From an uncultured Desulfovibrio sp. (lineage in GTDB: Bacteria > Desulfobacterota > Desulfovibrionia > Desulfovibrionales > Desulfovibrionaceae): a stretch of DNA of 64,000 nt. The notes below the pieces were generated by a model. The model worked only from the letters and a program-made list of their open reading frames with translations, was not told the DNA's origin and searched no databases. A program made the translations under genes and the position numbers. The stretch spans positions 124,001 through 188,000 of the forward strand of contig NZ_CALUWO010000002.1 in the NCBI RefSeq assembly GCF_944324505.1, in the 5' to 3' direction. Shown here in pieces: positions 37,891 through 46,437 of the stretch; the stretch's first letter is position 1; each line of letters starts with the position of its first letter.

Positions 37891-38393
37891 GTCGTCTGTG
37901 CCGCGGACGGTGCCGGAGCGTGCCGACAGCAGACCAGCCAGCGCCGCGGCAACCATCCCACGACACGGGGGAATCGGAAAACGGCACACGGGCGGGCACA
38001 GATGGCGCACCCTGCCCGCAAGCCCCCCTGCCTTCCGGCGGCGCTCCCGCACACGGCCTGTGCGCCGATGCCGTCTTCCCGCCTGTACAGAGGCCCTGCG
38101 GCATGGCCGCCGCGCATGCGCTGTCCATGCGGGTATGCGGTCACAGCACGTCCCCCTCGTCGCTCCCGGCCGTGTGCGCCAGTGCCCTGACGAAAAACCG
38201 CCATGCGCCGGACAGGAAACGGACGCACGAAGGCCCCCCTTTCTCCGGGAAAAACACGCCGCACGCCAGGCGCGGCCCTTGTCACAGGAAGGATGCCGAG
38301 ACCCCGGCGGTGCGGTGGCCGCAGGCCGCAGAGGCCATTTTTCCGGCGCCATGACGGCGCGCGGCAGCCGTGCCGCAGCCGGAAGCGTTGTTT
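37891..38393. other. 500-base gene-free region
   Basis: Several ORFs cross it in all frames, but each is Arg/Pro/Ala-rich, lacks a ribosome site and matches no family. No tRNA, tmRNA, 6S or riboswitch pattern seen. Unexplained, perhaps degraded sequence. Confidence 0.4.
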
Positions 38394-38870
38394 CTAGACC
38401 ACACCGCACCAGCGCAGCAGGGCCAGGCAAAGCAGCGCCATGCCGCCGGCCACCACGTCATCAAGCATGATGCCCCAGCCGCCGGGCAGCCAGCGTTCCG
38501 CCGCATGCACGGGCCACGGCTTGAGAATGTCAAAAAGCCGGAAGAGCAGAAAGGCCGCCAGCAGCAAGACCCAGTCTGTCCGCGATTCACCCTGGGCAAA
38601 GGGCAGAAGAGCCAGCCAGACGCCCACCAGCTCGTCAATGACCACTTCGCCGGGATCGCTGCGCCCCAGAATCTGCTCGGCCTGCGTACCGGCCAGACTC
38701 CCCAGCACAAACAGCAGGGCCAGCAGCAGCACGCGCCCCCACAGGGGCAAGGGCAGAAAAAGCCAGGGCGCCAGCACACAGGCCAGCGCCGTGCCGCAGG
38801 TGCCGGGCGCACGGGGCGAGAGGCCGGCAAAACCCAGACGGCAAAAGGCCAGAATACACCACGGGGCCAT
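38394..38870 (-). CDS. pgpA: Phosphatidylglycerophosphatase A
   Basis: 158-residue membrane enzyme removing phosphate from phosphatidylglycerophosphate to give phosphatidylglycerol. The PgpA features GTCGTALA, DPGEVVIDELVGVWLALL and RLFDILKPWPV...GGWGIMLDDVVAG are seen. ATG at 38870 follows AAGGAG; the longer frame adds unrelated sequence. Confidence 0.92.
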   Translation of the reverse strand: MAPWCILAFCRLGFAGLSPRAPGTCGTALACVLAPWLFLPLPLWGRVLLLALLFVLGSLAGTQAEQILGRSDPGEVVIDELVGVWLALLPFAQGESRTDWVLLLAAFLLFRLFDILKPWPVHAAERWLPGGWGIMLDDVVAGGMALLCLALLRWCGVV

Positions 38871-39085
38871 ACATTCTCCTTCTGCGGCTCCGGGCCGCAC
38901 AATCAGCCATGTTGCCAGAAGCGCCGGCAAAGGTCGAGCCGCAATCGCCCGCATCCGCCTGCCCTGGCCCGGAATGGGCCGTCGGAAGGCTTGCCGCCAG
39001 GCCCCTTTTCGCGTAAACTGCTTGCCGTATTTCTTCGATTTTCCCCAGGGCTTTCGCCACATACGGCGCTTTCGCCCATGCCCAG

Positions 39086-39171
39086 GCCCGGATGGTGGAA
39101 TTGGTAGACACAAGGGACTTAAAATCCCTCGGCACTATGCCATGCCGGTTCAAGCCCGGCTCCGGGTACCA
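39086..39171 (+). tRNA. tRNA-Leu (anticodon UAA)
   Basis: 86 bases including encoded CCA. Acceptor stem GCCCGGA / TCCGGGT (one G-U), anticodon stem AGGGA / TCCCT with loop CTTAAAA giving anticodon TAA, a long variable arm typical of class II, and GGTTCAAGCC for the T arm. Directly followed by a terminator. Confidence 0.97.
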
Positions 39172-39178
39172 GACAAAC

Positions 39179-39217
39179 AAGGCAGCTGCAAGATTCTTCC
39201 TGCAGCTGCCTTTTCCT
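39179..39217 (+). terminator. Terminator after tRNA-Leu
   Basis: Perfect stem AGGCAGCTGCA / TGCAGCTGCCT around a 9-10 base loop, then TTTTCCTTT. Confidence 0.9.
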
Positions 39218-39338
39218 TTGCCTGACATACGGCCGTCTGGCCGGCTGCCGGCACCATTGTCGCTCATGGCGGATGCCCGCCGGGCAGGCCCCGACAGCGC
39301 TCCTCGCGTTGCCATTACCTGCCGCGAGAGGCCGGCGT

Positions 39339-39989
39339 CTACTCCGCCGCGTTTTTCTGCCCTCTGCCGCCACCGCGCGCAGGCATGACCGCGCCCGTGC
39401 GCTGCATGATGAAGGCAAACAGCTCCTGCGGGGTCATGCCATTGGCCGCGGCAATATCCCGAAAAATGCTCTCCGGCGCAGGATTGCCCGTGAAGCCGGC
39501 GTCGTTCATGGCGTGCAGCAGGCGCTCACAATCCAGGCCCAGAAAAGCACTGAACTGTTTCAGCGTGCTGGTTTCCGCATGGCCGAACGGCGGTTCCCCG
39601 TATTTTCTGGCCTGATAGGCCTTGACGGCATCATTAAGGTCCACCAGCTGCTTCATGGGCGGCAGGCCCAGCAGGGTTCCCTCGTAAACCACCACGCAGA
39701 TGATCACCGCCGCGGTCAGGGCCACCCGGCTGCGCCGTCCCCCGGCCATGCTGCCCCGGGCATAGGCGACAATGGCCTTCCAGTTGAGCACCGTATGCCA
39801 CAGCCCCGCGCATAAAAACAGCGCGCCGCCGGTAATGTGCAGATCGGCCCACTGGGCCTTGGTAAAGAGCACGTGCCAGTCTGCCCAGTAGGCTACACGC
39901 CCTTCGGGAACAATGTAGAGCATGACGGAGCTGATGATGAGCAGCAGAAAGGAAATGAACACCGTCAGGGAAACGATTTTGCGCAGCAT
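39339..39989 (-). CDS. DUF4405-like membrane protein (cytochrome b561-type helices)
   Basis: 216 residues. Four helices in the first ~125 residues: IVSLTVFISFLLLIISSVMLYIV, DLHITGGALFLCAGLWHTVLNWKAIVAYA and VALTAAVIICVVVYEGTLLGL. Two His (DLHITG, LWHTVLN) placed as in DUF4405/b-type cytochromes, so haem binding is possible. The soluble tail ends MTPQELFAFIMQR, a short helix motif seen in such proteins. GGAGG precedes the ATG at 39989. Confidence 0.72.
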   Translation of the reverse strand: MLRKIVSLTVFISFLLLIISSVMLYIVPEGRVAYWADWHVLFTKAQWADLHITGGALFLCAGLWHTVLNWKAIVAYARGSMAGGRRSRVALTAAVIICVVVYEGTLLGLPPMKQLVDLNDAVKAYQARKYGEPPFGHAETSTLKQFSAFLGLDCERLLHAMNDAGFTGNPAPESIFRDIAAANGMTPQELFAFIMQRTGAVMPARGGGRGQKNAAE

Positions 39990-40158
39990 ATCTTCCTCCG
40001 GCAGCGCGAGTCTGGAACGGTTTTTTGTAGCCTGCTCCCGGCCATGATGCAAGCGTATGTGCCCGCTGCCCCGGCATGATATCGCGGCCGGACAGTCCTG
40101 CCGGCCGGGACATTGCCCCGACAGGGATCAGCGCGCAGAACTGTTCCGCTTCATCCCC

Positions 40159-40187
40159 TTGACGCCCCCGCCGCCCCTCGCTAGAAC
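40159..40187 (+). promoter_or_regulatory. Candidate promoter for the TauE-type exporter
   Basis: TTGACG, 17-base spacer, TAGAAC. About 105 bases upstream of the gene. Confidence 0.5.
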
Positions 40188-40292
40188 CAAGCCGCGCCCG
40201 CCGGCTCACGGCGGGCGTCCTGCGCCGCCTGTCCTTTTCCGCGCAGCCGACTCGACTCCCGCTCTGGCGCAGCGGGGAACAAGGGAGTTTCC

Positions 40293-41090
40293 ATGCTCGT
40301 ATCCATCATCATCTACTGTGTGCTGGGGGCCTGTGCCGGGGTGCTGGCCGGGCTGCTGGGCGTAGGCGGCGGCATCGTCATCGTGCCCATGCTGGTCTTT
40401 ACCTTCGGCTGGCTGAACTTCCCGCCGGAACACATCATGCTGCTTGCGCTGGGCACATCGCTGGGCAGCATTGTCTTTACCTCCATCTCCAGCTCCCTGT
40501 CCCACAGCCGGCGCGGCGCCGTGGACTGGCGCGCCATGCTGCGCATCAGCCCCGGCATCCTGCTGGGCACCTTCTGCGGCTCGCATGTGGCCGCCCACAT
40601 TCCCAAGCAGGCCCTGCAGATCATCTTTGTGGTCTTTCTGGTCTATGTGGTGTCGCAGATGTTTCTGGGCAAAAAGCCCAAGGCCAGCCGGGAGCTGCCC
40701 GGCACCCTGGGCATGAGCGCCGCCGGTCTGGTCATCGGCGGCATTTCCAGCCTGGTGGGCATTGGCGGCGGCACGCTTTCCGTGCCCTATCTCATGTGGC
40801 ACAATGTGGAGATGCACCGGGCCGTGGGCACATCCGCCGCCATCGGCTTTCCCATTGCCCTGTCGGGCTTTTTCGGCTACATGCTGGCCGGCCTTTCCGC
40901 CCAGAACCTGCCCCCCTATGCGGCGGGCTATGTCTATCTGCCGGCCCTGGTCTGCCTGGTGACGTGCAGCATGCTCACGGCGCCCCTCGGCGTGCGCATT
41001 TCCCACAGCCTGCCCGTGCCCAAGCTCAAGCGTTGCTTTGCCATTCTGCTGCTCTGCGTGGGCGCCAAGATGCTGCTGGACATCTTTTAG
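40293..41090 (+). CDS. TauE/SafE-family anion exporter
   Basis: 265 residues, seven to eight helices with the repeated family motif: AGVLAGLLGVGGGIVIVPML near residue 15 and IGGISSLVGIGGGTLSVPYL near 150. Members export sulfite, sulfoacetate or related anions, a sensible function in a sulfur-metabolising organism; the substrate is inferred. GGGAG precedes the ATG. Confidence 0.88.
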   Translation: MLVSIIIYCVLGACAGVLAGLLGVGGGIVIVPMLVFTFGWLNFPPEHIMLLALGTSLGSIVFTSISSSLSHSRRGAVDWRAMLRISPGILLGTFCGSHVAAHIPKQALQIIFVVFLVYVVSQMFLGKKPKASRELPGTLGMSAAGLVIGGISSLVGIGGGTLSVPYLMWHNVEMHRAVGTSAAIGFPIALSGFFGYMLAGLSAQNLPPYAAGYVYLPALVCLVTCSMLTAPLGVRISHSLPVPKLKRCFAILLLCVGAKMLLDIF

Positions 41091-41149
41091 CCGCTTGCCC
41101 TGCCACGTGCGGCCCGTGCCGCCCGGCACGGTCTGCATCTTTCTGCATG

Positions 41150-41191
41150 AAAAAGCCGCCCCCTTCCCTTGTGGAACGAGGCGGCTTTTTT
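41150..41191. terminator. Bidirectional terminator between TauE-type gene and tyrS
   Basis: AAAAAGCCGCC and GGCGGCTTTTTT flank a 19-base loop. A and T runs on both sides serve the two convergent genes. Confidence 0.85.
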
Positions 41192-41210
41192 CGTCGTGTG
41201 CAAAGACGGC

Positions 41211-42410
41211 TCAGGCCGTCACGGTCAGGCGCAGAAAACGCTTCTTCCCCAGCTTGATGACGTATTCGCCGGCCCCCAGGGGGCTGACGGCATCATCACA
41301 GCGCGTGCCGTCAATGGACAGGGCGCCTTCCTTGATGAGGCGCTTGGCCTCGCCACGGCTCTTGACCAGCCCGGCTGCCTCAAGAAAGGCCGGGGGCGTG
41401 CTGTCTTCACCCTGGGGGCAGCTGTAGGTGGGAGCATCATCCGGCACGCCGCCGCCGGCAAAGACCGCATTGAAGCCCATGCGGGCCTCTTCGGCGGCCT
41501 GGGGGCTGTGATAGCGGCTGACCATTTCGGCGGCCAGCATTTCCTTGGCAGCCTTGGGATGCACGCGGCCCTGGGCCACATCTTCCCGCAGGGCGCTGAT
41601 TTCTTCCAGCGTCTTGGAAGACAGCAGCTCGTAGTAGCGCCACATGAGATCATCGGACACGGCCATGACCTTGCCGAACATTTCCGACGGCGGCTCGTCA
41701 ATGCCGATATAGTTGCCGTAGCTCTTGGACATCTTGCGCACGCCGTCCAGCCCTTCCAGCAGGGGCACGGTCAGAATACACTGGCTTTCCATGCCGTACT
41801 GGGCCTGAAGGGTGCGCCCCACCAGCAGATTGAACTTCTGGTCCGTACCGCCCATTTCCACATCGGCCTTGAGGGCCACGGAGTCATAGCCCTGGCAGAG
41901 CGGATAGAGAAATTCGTGAATGGAGATGGCCCGCTGCTCACGATAGCGCTTTTCAAAGTCGTCTCGTTCCATCATGCGGGCCACGGTATAGCGGGAACAC
42001 AGGCGGATGAAGTCCGCCGCATCCATCTTGCCCAGCCAGTGGGAATTGAATTCCACCAGCGTCTTTTCCGGATCAAGAATCTTGAAAAGCTGCTTCTTGT
42101 AGGTTTCGGCATTGGCCACCACCTGTTCCTCGGTGAGCGGGGGGCGCGTTTCGGAACGGCCCGTGGGGTCGCCGATACGGCCCGTGAAATCGCCGATGAG
42201 GAAAATAACCGTATGGCCCAACTCCTGGAAATGACGCATCTTGTGCATCACCACCGTATGCCCGAAATGCAGGTCCGGGGCCGTGGGGTCAAAGCCCACC
42301 TTCACGCGCAGGGGCGTACCGCGCTCCAGCTTCTTGCGCAGTTCCTTCTCGTCGATCAGTTCGGCCGCACCGCGCTTGATGATGGCCATCTGCCGGTCGA
42401 TATCAATCAT
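41211..42410 (-). CDS. tyrS: Tyrosyl-tRNA synthetase (TyrZ-type)
   Basis: 399 residues. Class I synthetase motifs HFGH (48-51) and KMSKS (226-230), tyrosine site [13 protein letters not shown], and a C-terminal S4 RNA-binding domain (about 335-399). The HFGH form and length mark the TyrZ-like subgroup. CAGGAG precedes the ATG. Confidence 0.96.
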   Translation of the reverse strand: MIDIDRQMAIIKRGAAELIDEKELRKKLERGTPLRVKVGFDPTAPDLHFGHTVVMHKMRHFQELGHTVIFLIGDFTGRIGDPTGRSETRPPLTEEQVVANAETYKKQLFKILDPEKTLVEFNSHWLGKMDAADFIRLCSRYTVARMMERDDFEKRYREQRAISIHEFLYPLCQGYDSVALKADVEMGGTDQKFNLLVGRTLQAQYGMESQCILTVPLLEGLDGVRKMSKSYGNYIGIDEPPSEMFGKVMAVSDDLMWRYYELLSSKTLEEISALREDVAQGRVHPKAAKEMLAAEMVSRYHSPQAAEEARMGFNAVFAGGGVPDDAPTYSCPQGEDSTPPAFLEAAGLVKSRGEAKRLIKEGALSIDGTRCDDAVSPLGAGEYVIKLGKKRFLRLTVTA

Positions 42411-42474
42411 CGATGTCTCCTGTGAGGTTTGGCCCGCATTCCGCCTTTTCCCAGGCCGGAACAGGGCGGCAGAA

Positions 42475-42504
42475 AGTGTACGCCGGGCGCGGCAAGGCTG
42501 TCAA
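42475..42504 (-). promoter_or_regulatory. Sigma70-type promoter of tyrS
   Basis: Minus-strand TTGACA and TACACT with an 18-base spacer, 65 bases before the tyrS start. No T-box leader is present. Confidence 0.7.
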
Positions 42505-42738
42505 ACCTTCCCGCCCGCACGGCACAGCCTTGCCGCAGGGAAGACTGCCGGAAAGAAGATATCCCCCCGTCTTGCTATTGAAGATTCAATGGCGTAGGAA
42601 AGGATACAGCCAATCGCATCGCCCTGTTTTTCTTGAATTACCGCGCCGCACCAGCCCCACGGGCCTTGCGGCCGGGCGCCTGGCAGGGGCATGCGCCCGG
42701 CTCTGCCGTGCCGCGCCATGGCACCTGTCTTTTGCCGC

Positions 42739-42865
42739 CCAAAAAGTGTACCTTTTTGTTGTGGTGCGTTTTTACACATTGAGCCGTTTTTTTCATTGCA
42801 AAGAATTTTAGATTTAATATATACATTATGCTATGTATTGCGTGACAAAAAGGTACACTTTTTGG
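42739..42865. repeat. Perfect 21-bp inverted repeat around an AT-rich core
   Basis: The arms at 42739-42759 and 42845-42865 are exact reverse complements. Each contains the 17-bp dyad AAAAAG-TGTAC-CTTTTT (or its complement). Dyad centres are 106 bp apart, close to ten helical turns. The 85-bp core is AT-rich and holds a promoter-like pair. No target duplication flanks the arms. Either a pair of operators or the ends of a very small mobile element. Confidence 0.75.
42796..42823 (+). promoter_or_regulatory. Promoter-like pair between the inverted arms
   Basis: TTGCAA, 16 bases, TATATA on the plus strand. It would place one dyad roughly at -60 to -80 and the other about +15 to +35 from the start point. 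Confidence 0.4.
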
Positions 42866-43185
42866 CCATCTCTTCCTCCGGGATTGGCGTTTCCTCCACG
42901 GGGTCTGGCCATCGAAATATGGCAAGGATTATTCCGTGTCGGCTTGATTGCCTGACAGGATTCATATAGGTTTCCACACACGGACAAGGATGGATTCTGA
43001 AGGGTTTTCCGCCTTACACCAAGACGGGACGTGCCAAAAAACCTTGCGCGCGCCTGCCCCGCCACGCTGCAGGAGGATGCCTGCAATCGGGGCATGGCAC
43101 AGGCGCCGCGCCCGCAAACGCCAGCTCTGGAAGCAGACTGCCAGACGGGAACGGCCCCACTTCCGCAAAAGAGTGACGAAACGTC

Positions 43186-44286
43186 ATGAATAACGCACCC
43201 AAAACATCGCTGAATCAATGGAATGCCCTGAAGGCGGACGACAACCGCATGCTCATTGTCGACGATGATGCCATCAATCGGGAACTGCTTGACCTCATCT
43301 TTTCTTCCTTCTATACGACGGAGCATGCCGCCAATGGCCGGGAAGCACTGACGGCCCTGCTTGCGGCACCGCAGAAATACTGTGCCCTGCTTCTGGATGT
43401 GGTCATGCCGGAAATGAGCGGCATGGCTGTGCTGCATGCCATGGCATCCCGCGGACTGACCCAGAAGATTCCCGTCTTCCTCATCACCGGCGATGCCAGT
43501 GACACGGTCATCAATGCGGCCTACGAGCTGGGCGTCATGGACGTGATCAGCAAGCCCATCATGTCCCGTGTGGTGCAGCGCAGAATCAATTCCGTGGTGG
43601 AACTGTTCCGCGCACGCGAGGCCCTGAGCAGCAAGGTGTAACGGCAGCAGGCGGAGCTGTACCGGCAGGCCCAGAAGATCATCCATCTTAACCGGGGTCT
43701 CATTGCGGCCCTGGCTACGGCCATCGAATTTCGCAGCGGAGAATCCGGCGCACATGTGCAGCGCATCCACCACATTACACGCCATCTGCTGCTGCACACC
43801 CCCCTCGGGCAGGGCCTGGATGCGGAAACCATCGAGCAGATTGCCCTTGCCGCCATTATGCACGATGTGGGAAAGATCGCCATTACCGATTCCATCCTGA
43901 ACAAGCCCGGAGCGCTCACTGCCGAAGAATTCGAAATCATGAAGCGACATACCATCCTGGGGGCGGAGCTGCTGCAAAAAATTCCCCAGCTGCATGAGCA
44001 CCCGGCCTTTGCCTATGCCTACGACATTGCCCGCCACCATCATGAGCGCTGGGATGGCAGAGGCTATCCCGACGGACTGAAGGGGGATGAAATCAGCTTG
44101 TGGGCGCAAATCGTTTCCCTTGCCGACGTCTACGATGCGCTGCTGAGCGAACGCTGCTACAAAAAACCCTTCAGCCGTGAAAAGACCCTGCGCATGATCA
44201 AGGAAAAACAGTGCGGCATCTTCAATCCCCGTCTTCTGGAATGCTTCTTTGCCGCAGAACATGACCTCTACGTGTTCTACGCGTAG
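43186..44286 (+). pseudogene. Response regulator - HD-GYP phosphodiesterase gene with an in-frame stop
   Basis: One reading frame codes for a receiver domain (LIVDDDAINREL, phospho-Asp in LLLDVVMPEMSG, Lys in ISKPI), ends at TAA 43639-43641, then continues in the same frame through RQQAELYRQAQKI, a linker helix usual at this point, into a full HD-GYP domain: HDVGKIAITDS, HHHERWDGRGYPDGLKGDEI and SLADVYDALLS. Intact relatives are single RpfG-like proteins that degrade cyclic di-GMP. The simplest reading is a nonsense mutation; an alternative is two proteins, the second from an internal GTG near 43756. The first ATG lacks a good ribosome site. Confidence 0.85.
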
Positions 44287-44303
44287 TATTTTTGGTAATT
44301 CTG

Positions 44304-44828
44304 ATGAACACGCGTATCCGAGAAATCCTGAATAGTGGTGGTATTGATGCAGACAGCCTGCTGGAACGCTGCATGCAAAATGAGCCATTCATGATACGGC
44401 TGCTGCAAAAGTTTTTGCTGGATCCCACCTATGTACGCCTTGCCACAGCCATATCCTCCGCGGACATGCCCACGGCGGAGGAAGCGGCCCACACCATGAA
44501 GGGCGTATGCGGCAACCTGGCCATGGACCAGCTGTTCCAGCTGCTGGAACAGCAGCTGGCGGCCCTGCGCGCCGACGACCTTGAGGAAGGCAGCCGGATC
44601 ATGCCGTCCATAACGCATGCATACGATGCCGCCGTCCGGGCCATAGAGCAGCTGCCCGCCGCCGGCCGCTTTCCGGGAGAGAAGCGCGCAACCGCTGTGG
44701 CCCGGCGGCATCCGGGCACAGCATCCTGCGCCCGTGCGGCGTCCCGCTGCCGGCTGACGGGCAATACGCCCGCGGCAACGTGTCTTTTCCCCCAAAAAAA
44801 CGCACAGAGGAAGGGAACGCCCCCTTAA
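44304..44828 (+). CDS. Hpt-domain histidine phosphotransfer protein
   Basis: 174 residues. Residues 1-117 are a helical Hpt domain with the phospho-acceptor His in EEAAHTMKGVCGNLAM (about residue 63). It would relay phosphate to a receiver domain, perhaps the adjacent one. After residue ~120 the tail (GEKRATAVARRHPGTASC...) is basic, low in structure and unlike the domain, and the stop lies in the loop of a terminator hairpin, so the 3' end may be altered. No clear ribosome site before the ATG at 44304. Confidence 0.7.
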   Translation: MNTRIREILNSGGIDADSLLERCMQNEPFMIRLLQKFLLDPTYVRLATAISSADMPTAEEAAHTMKGVCGNLAMDQLFQLLEQQLAALRADDLEEGSRIMPSITHAYDAAVRAIEQLPAAGRFPGEKRATAVARRHPGTASCARAASRCRLTGNTPAATCLFPQKNAQRKGTPP

Positions 44829-44855
44829 GCACGGGGGCATTCCCTTCCTCCTTTC
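44800..44855. terminator. Terminator between Hpt gene and the convergent thi operon
   Basis: Long stem GAGGAAGGGAACGCCCCC (44807-44824) pairing with 44833-44850 with one G-U, 8-base loop. On the minus strand a run of T follows after TGTGCG. It probably ends both transcripts. Confidence 0.75.
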
Positions 44856-44881
44856 AAAAAACGTCTGTGGTGTGCGCCGGC

Positions 44882-45673
44882 CTACGTGCCCGCGCTGTCC
44901 CCGCGACGTGGGGCAAGATGCGGACAACGCCCGAAGATAACCAGCTCCAGCCAGTCCAGCCCGAATTCCAGGGTGGCGGCGCTGTCCGTCAGCACGGCAC
45001 GGGCGCGCTGGGCATCCACCTCCACATGGGCAAGCAGCTTCTTTTCCCTGATGATGCCGCGGAAGGCTTCCAGCTGATACAGGCACAGCAGGGCCAGGGT
45101 GGACAGGCTGGCCTCCAGCGGGCGCCCCGACGCCTGCACCATGGTCATGAGCCGCATGTAGCGGTCATTGAAGGCATTGTAGGTTTCCAGTCCCTGACTT
45201 TTCTGCCAGTTGGGCGGCGTCCAGAGCGGACCGGCCGCAAAGCCGCGGCAGTGCGCCTCGCGGACCAGATAGTGCCGTTCCTCAATACCGTCACGGCCCA
45301 TCCGCGTTCCCCGCCCCAGCGGATAGCTGCGGCAGGCGCCGGGCCTGTCGGCATAGACGGTGCAGCCCTCCGGCCCCACAAAGGGACAGGGCGCACCCTC
45401 CACGTCATCCATGAGGAGAAACGGCAGCGGAAAGCCCGTTTCGGGAAAGGTGCGCACCGCGGCATAGCGCTCCAGAAAGGTCTCGCCGTCCATGCCCAGA
45501 TGCGCGCACAGGCGCATGACATCATAGGGCGTCAGGGGCAGGGCCAGATCATGGCAGCAGCGATTGAAGCAGGATATGCCGGGATGGCAGGAAAAGCGGA
45601 AGGTCTGCTCCGCCGTCAGTTCCTCCAGCGGCCCGGCCGCTTCGTCCGGGCACAGGGTGTCGTCATCAGCCAT
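44882..45673 (-). CDS. YkgJ-family cysteine cluster protein
   Basis: 263 residues. The metal-binding pattern CHPGISCFNRCCHDLALPLT, then CPFVGPEGCTVYADRPGACRSYPLGRG identifies the YkgJ (CxxxCxxCC) family, thought to bind zinc or an iron-sulfur cluster. Function unknown. Start 45673 follows AAGGAG. Thirty bases after thiF, so probably the last gene of the thi operon. Confidence 0.82.
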   Translation of the reverse strand: MADDDTLCPDEAAGPLEELTAEQTFRFSCHPGISCFNRCCHDLALPLTPYDVMRLCAHLGMDGETFLERYAAVRTFPETGFPLPFLLMDDVEGAPCPFVGPEGCTVYADRPGACRSYPLGRGTRMGRDGIEERHYLVREAHCRGFAAGPLWTPPNWQKSQGLETYNAFNDRYMRLMTMVQASGRPLEASLSTLALLCLYQLEAFRGIIREKKLLAHVEVDAQRARAVLTDSAATLEFGLDWLELVIFGRCPHLAPRRGDSAGT

Positions 45674-45703
45674 GGGTTCTCCTTGCGCAAAGGGCACGTA
45701 CCG

Positions 45704-46327
45704 TCAGGCGGTCTGCCAGTCCCTGTCCAGAATAATGGTCAGGGCCGCATCAGCCAGCAGGGCAGCCGCCTCGGTAACGCGCGGCGCCAGCGGCGGCGCC
45801 TGCAAAATATCGGTGGTAAAATCCCCCACCAGCATGAGCCGGCCCAGGGCACGCTTCTGCATGGGCGCCCCGTTGTAGCCGCCCATGCCCGAGGCGCTGG
45901 CCACCCAGCGCTCCCCGAGCATGGCCTGTTCCACCAGCAGGCGCTTGTCCGCCGCGCCGTCCAGGGCTTCCAGCCACACGGGGCACAGGGGCAGCAGATC
46001 GGGCAGATTGTCCGGCCCCAGGCGGAGCTGACGGCAATCCGTCTGCACGGCGGGATTGAGTTCGTGCAGCAGTTCGGCCAGGCAGTCCACCTTGGGGCGG
46101 CCCACATGGCGCGGCCAGTACTGCTGGCGGTTGAGGTTGGAAGCCTCCACCACATCATGATCCAGCAGCAGAAAATGCTCCACCCCGCTGCGGGCCAGCA
46201 TGAGCGCCGCATTGGACCCCAGCCCCCCCGCACCGGCCACGCCCACGCGCACGCTACGCAGACGTTCCAGCTGCTCCGGGGAAAGATAGCGCGTCAGACC
46301 GCGCCGCAACAGCATAGCATGACTCAC
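45704..46327 (-). CDS. thiF: ThiF-family ThiS adenylyltransferase
   Basis: 207 residues of the E1-like/ThiF family. The ATP site VGVAGAGGLGSNAALMLARSGV (split here as GAGGLGS), DHDVVEASNLNRQQYW and GRPKVDCL are seen. It activates the ThiS C-terminus for sulfur transfer. It is shorter than MoeB and lacks the usual zinc CxxC pairs, as in the short 'ThiF2' type. Start GTG 46327 has GGGAG at a 7-base spacing; ATG 46315 is the alternative. Confidence 0.85.
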   Translation of the reverse strand: MSHAMLLRRGLTRYLSPEQLERLRSVRVGVAGAGGLGSNAALMLARSGVEHFLLLDHDVVEASNLNRQQYWPRHVGRPKVDCLAELLHELNPAVQTDCRQLRLGPDNLPDLLPLCPVWLEALDGAADKRLLVEQAMLGERWVASASGMGGYNGAPMQKRALGRLMLVGDFTTDILQAPPLAPRVTEAAALLADAALTIILDRDWQTA

Positions 46328-46437
46328 AGGCAGACTCCCGGAAAACAGAAGATGACCCCGACGCCAGAAGGACAGCGCCGGGGCCATGCATAAGGAGTGT
46401 CAGAAAACAAGCGTGCCGGGCACGCGAGCGGCCACGG

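Larger units (their letters stand above)
42505..43185. other. Long non-coding stretch between tyrS and the regulator gene
   Basis: About 680 bases without a credible gene. Contains the dyad ATTGAAGATTCAAT (42577-42590), the long inverted repeat listed separately, and an AT-rich core 42760-42845 unlike the flanking GC-rich DNA. The frames across it lack ribosome sites. Confidence 0.5.

Noticed and set aside
37626-38285. 219-codon minus-strand ORF overlapping infA
   Set aside because: Arg-rich low-complexity product, antisense to infA and its terminator.
43639-43641. Recoded stop codon in the receiver/HD-GYP gene
   Set aside because: It is TAA; selenocysteine uses TGA with a SECIS and pyrrolysine uses TAG.
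42826-44388. 520-codon minus-strand frame opposite the receiver/HD-GYP gene
   Set aside because: The plus strand gives perfect receiver and HD-GYP motifs through the stop; the antisense frame has none.
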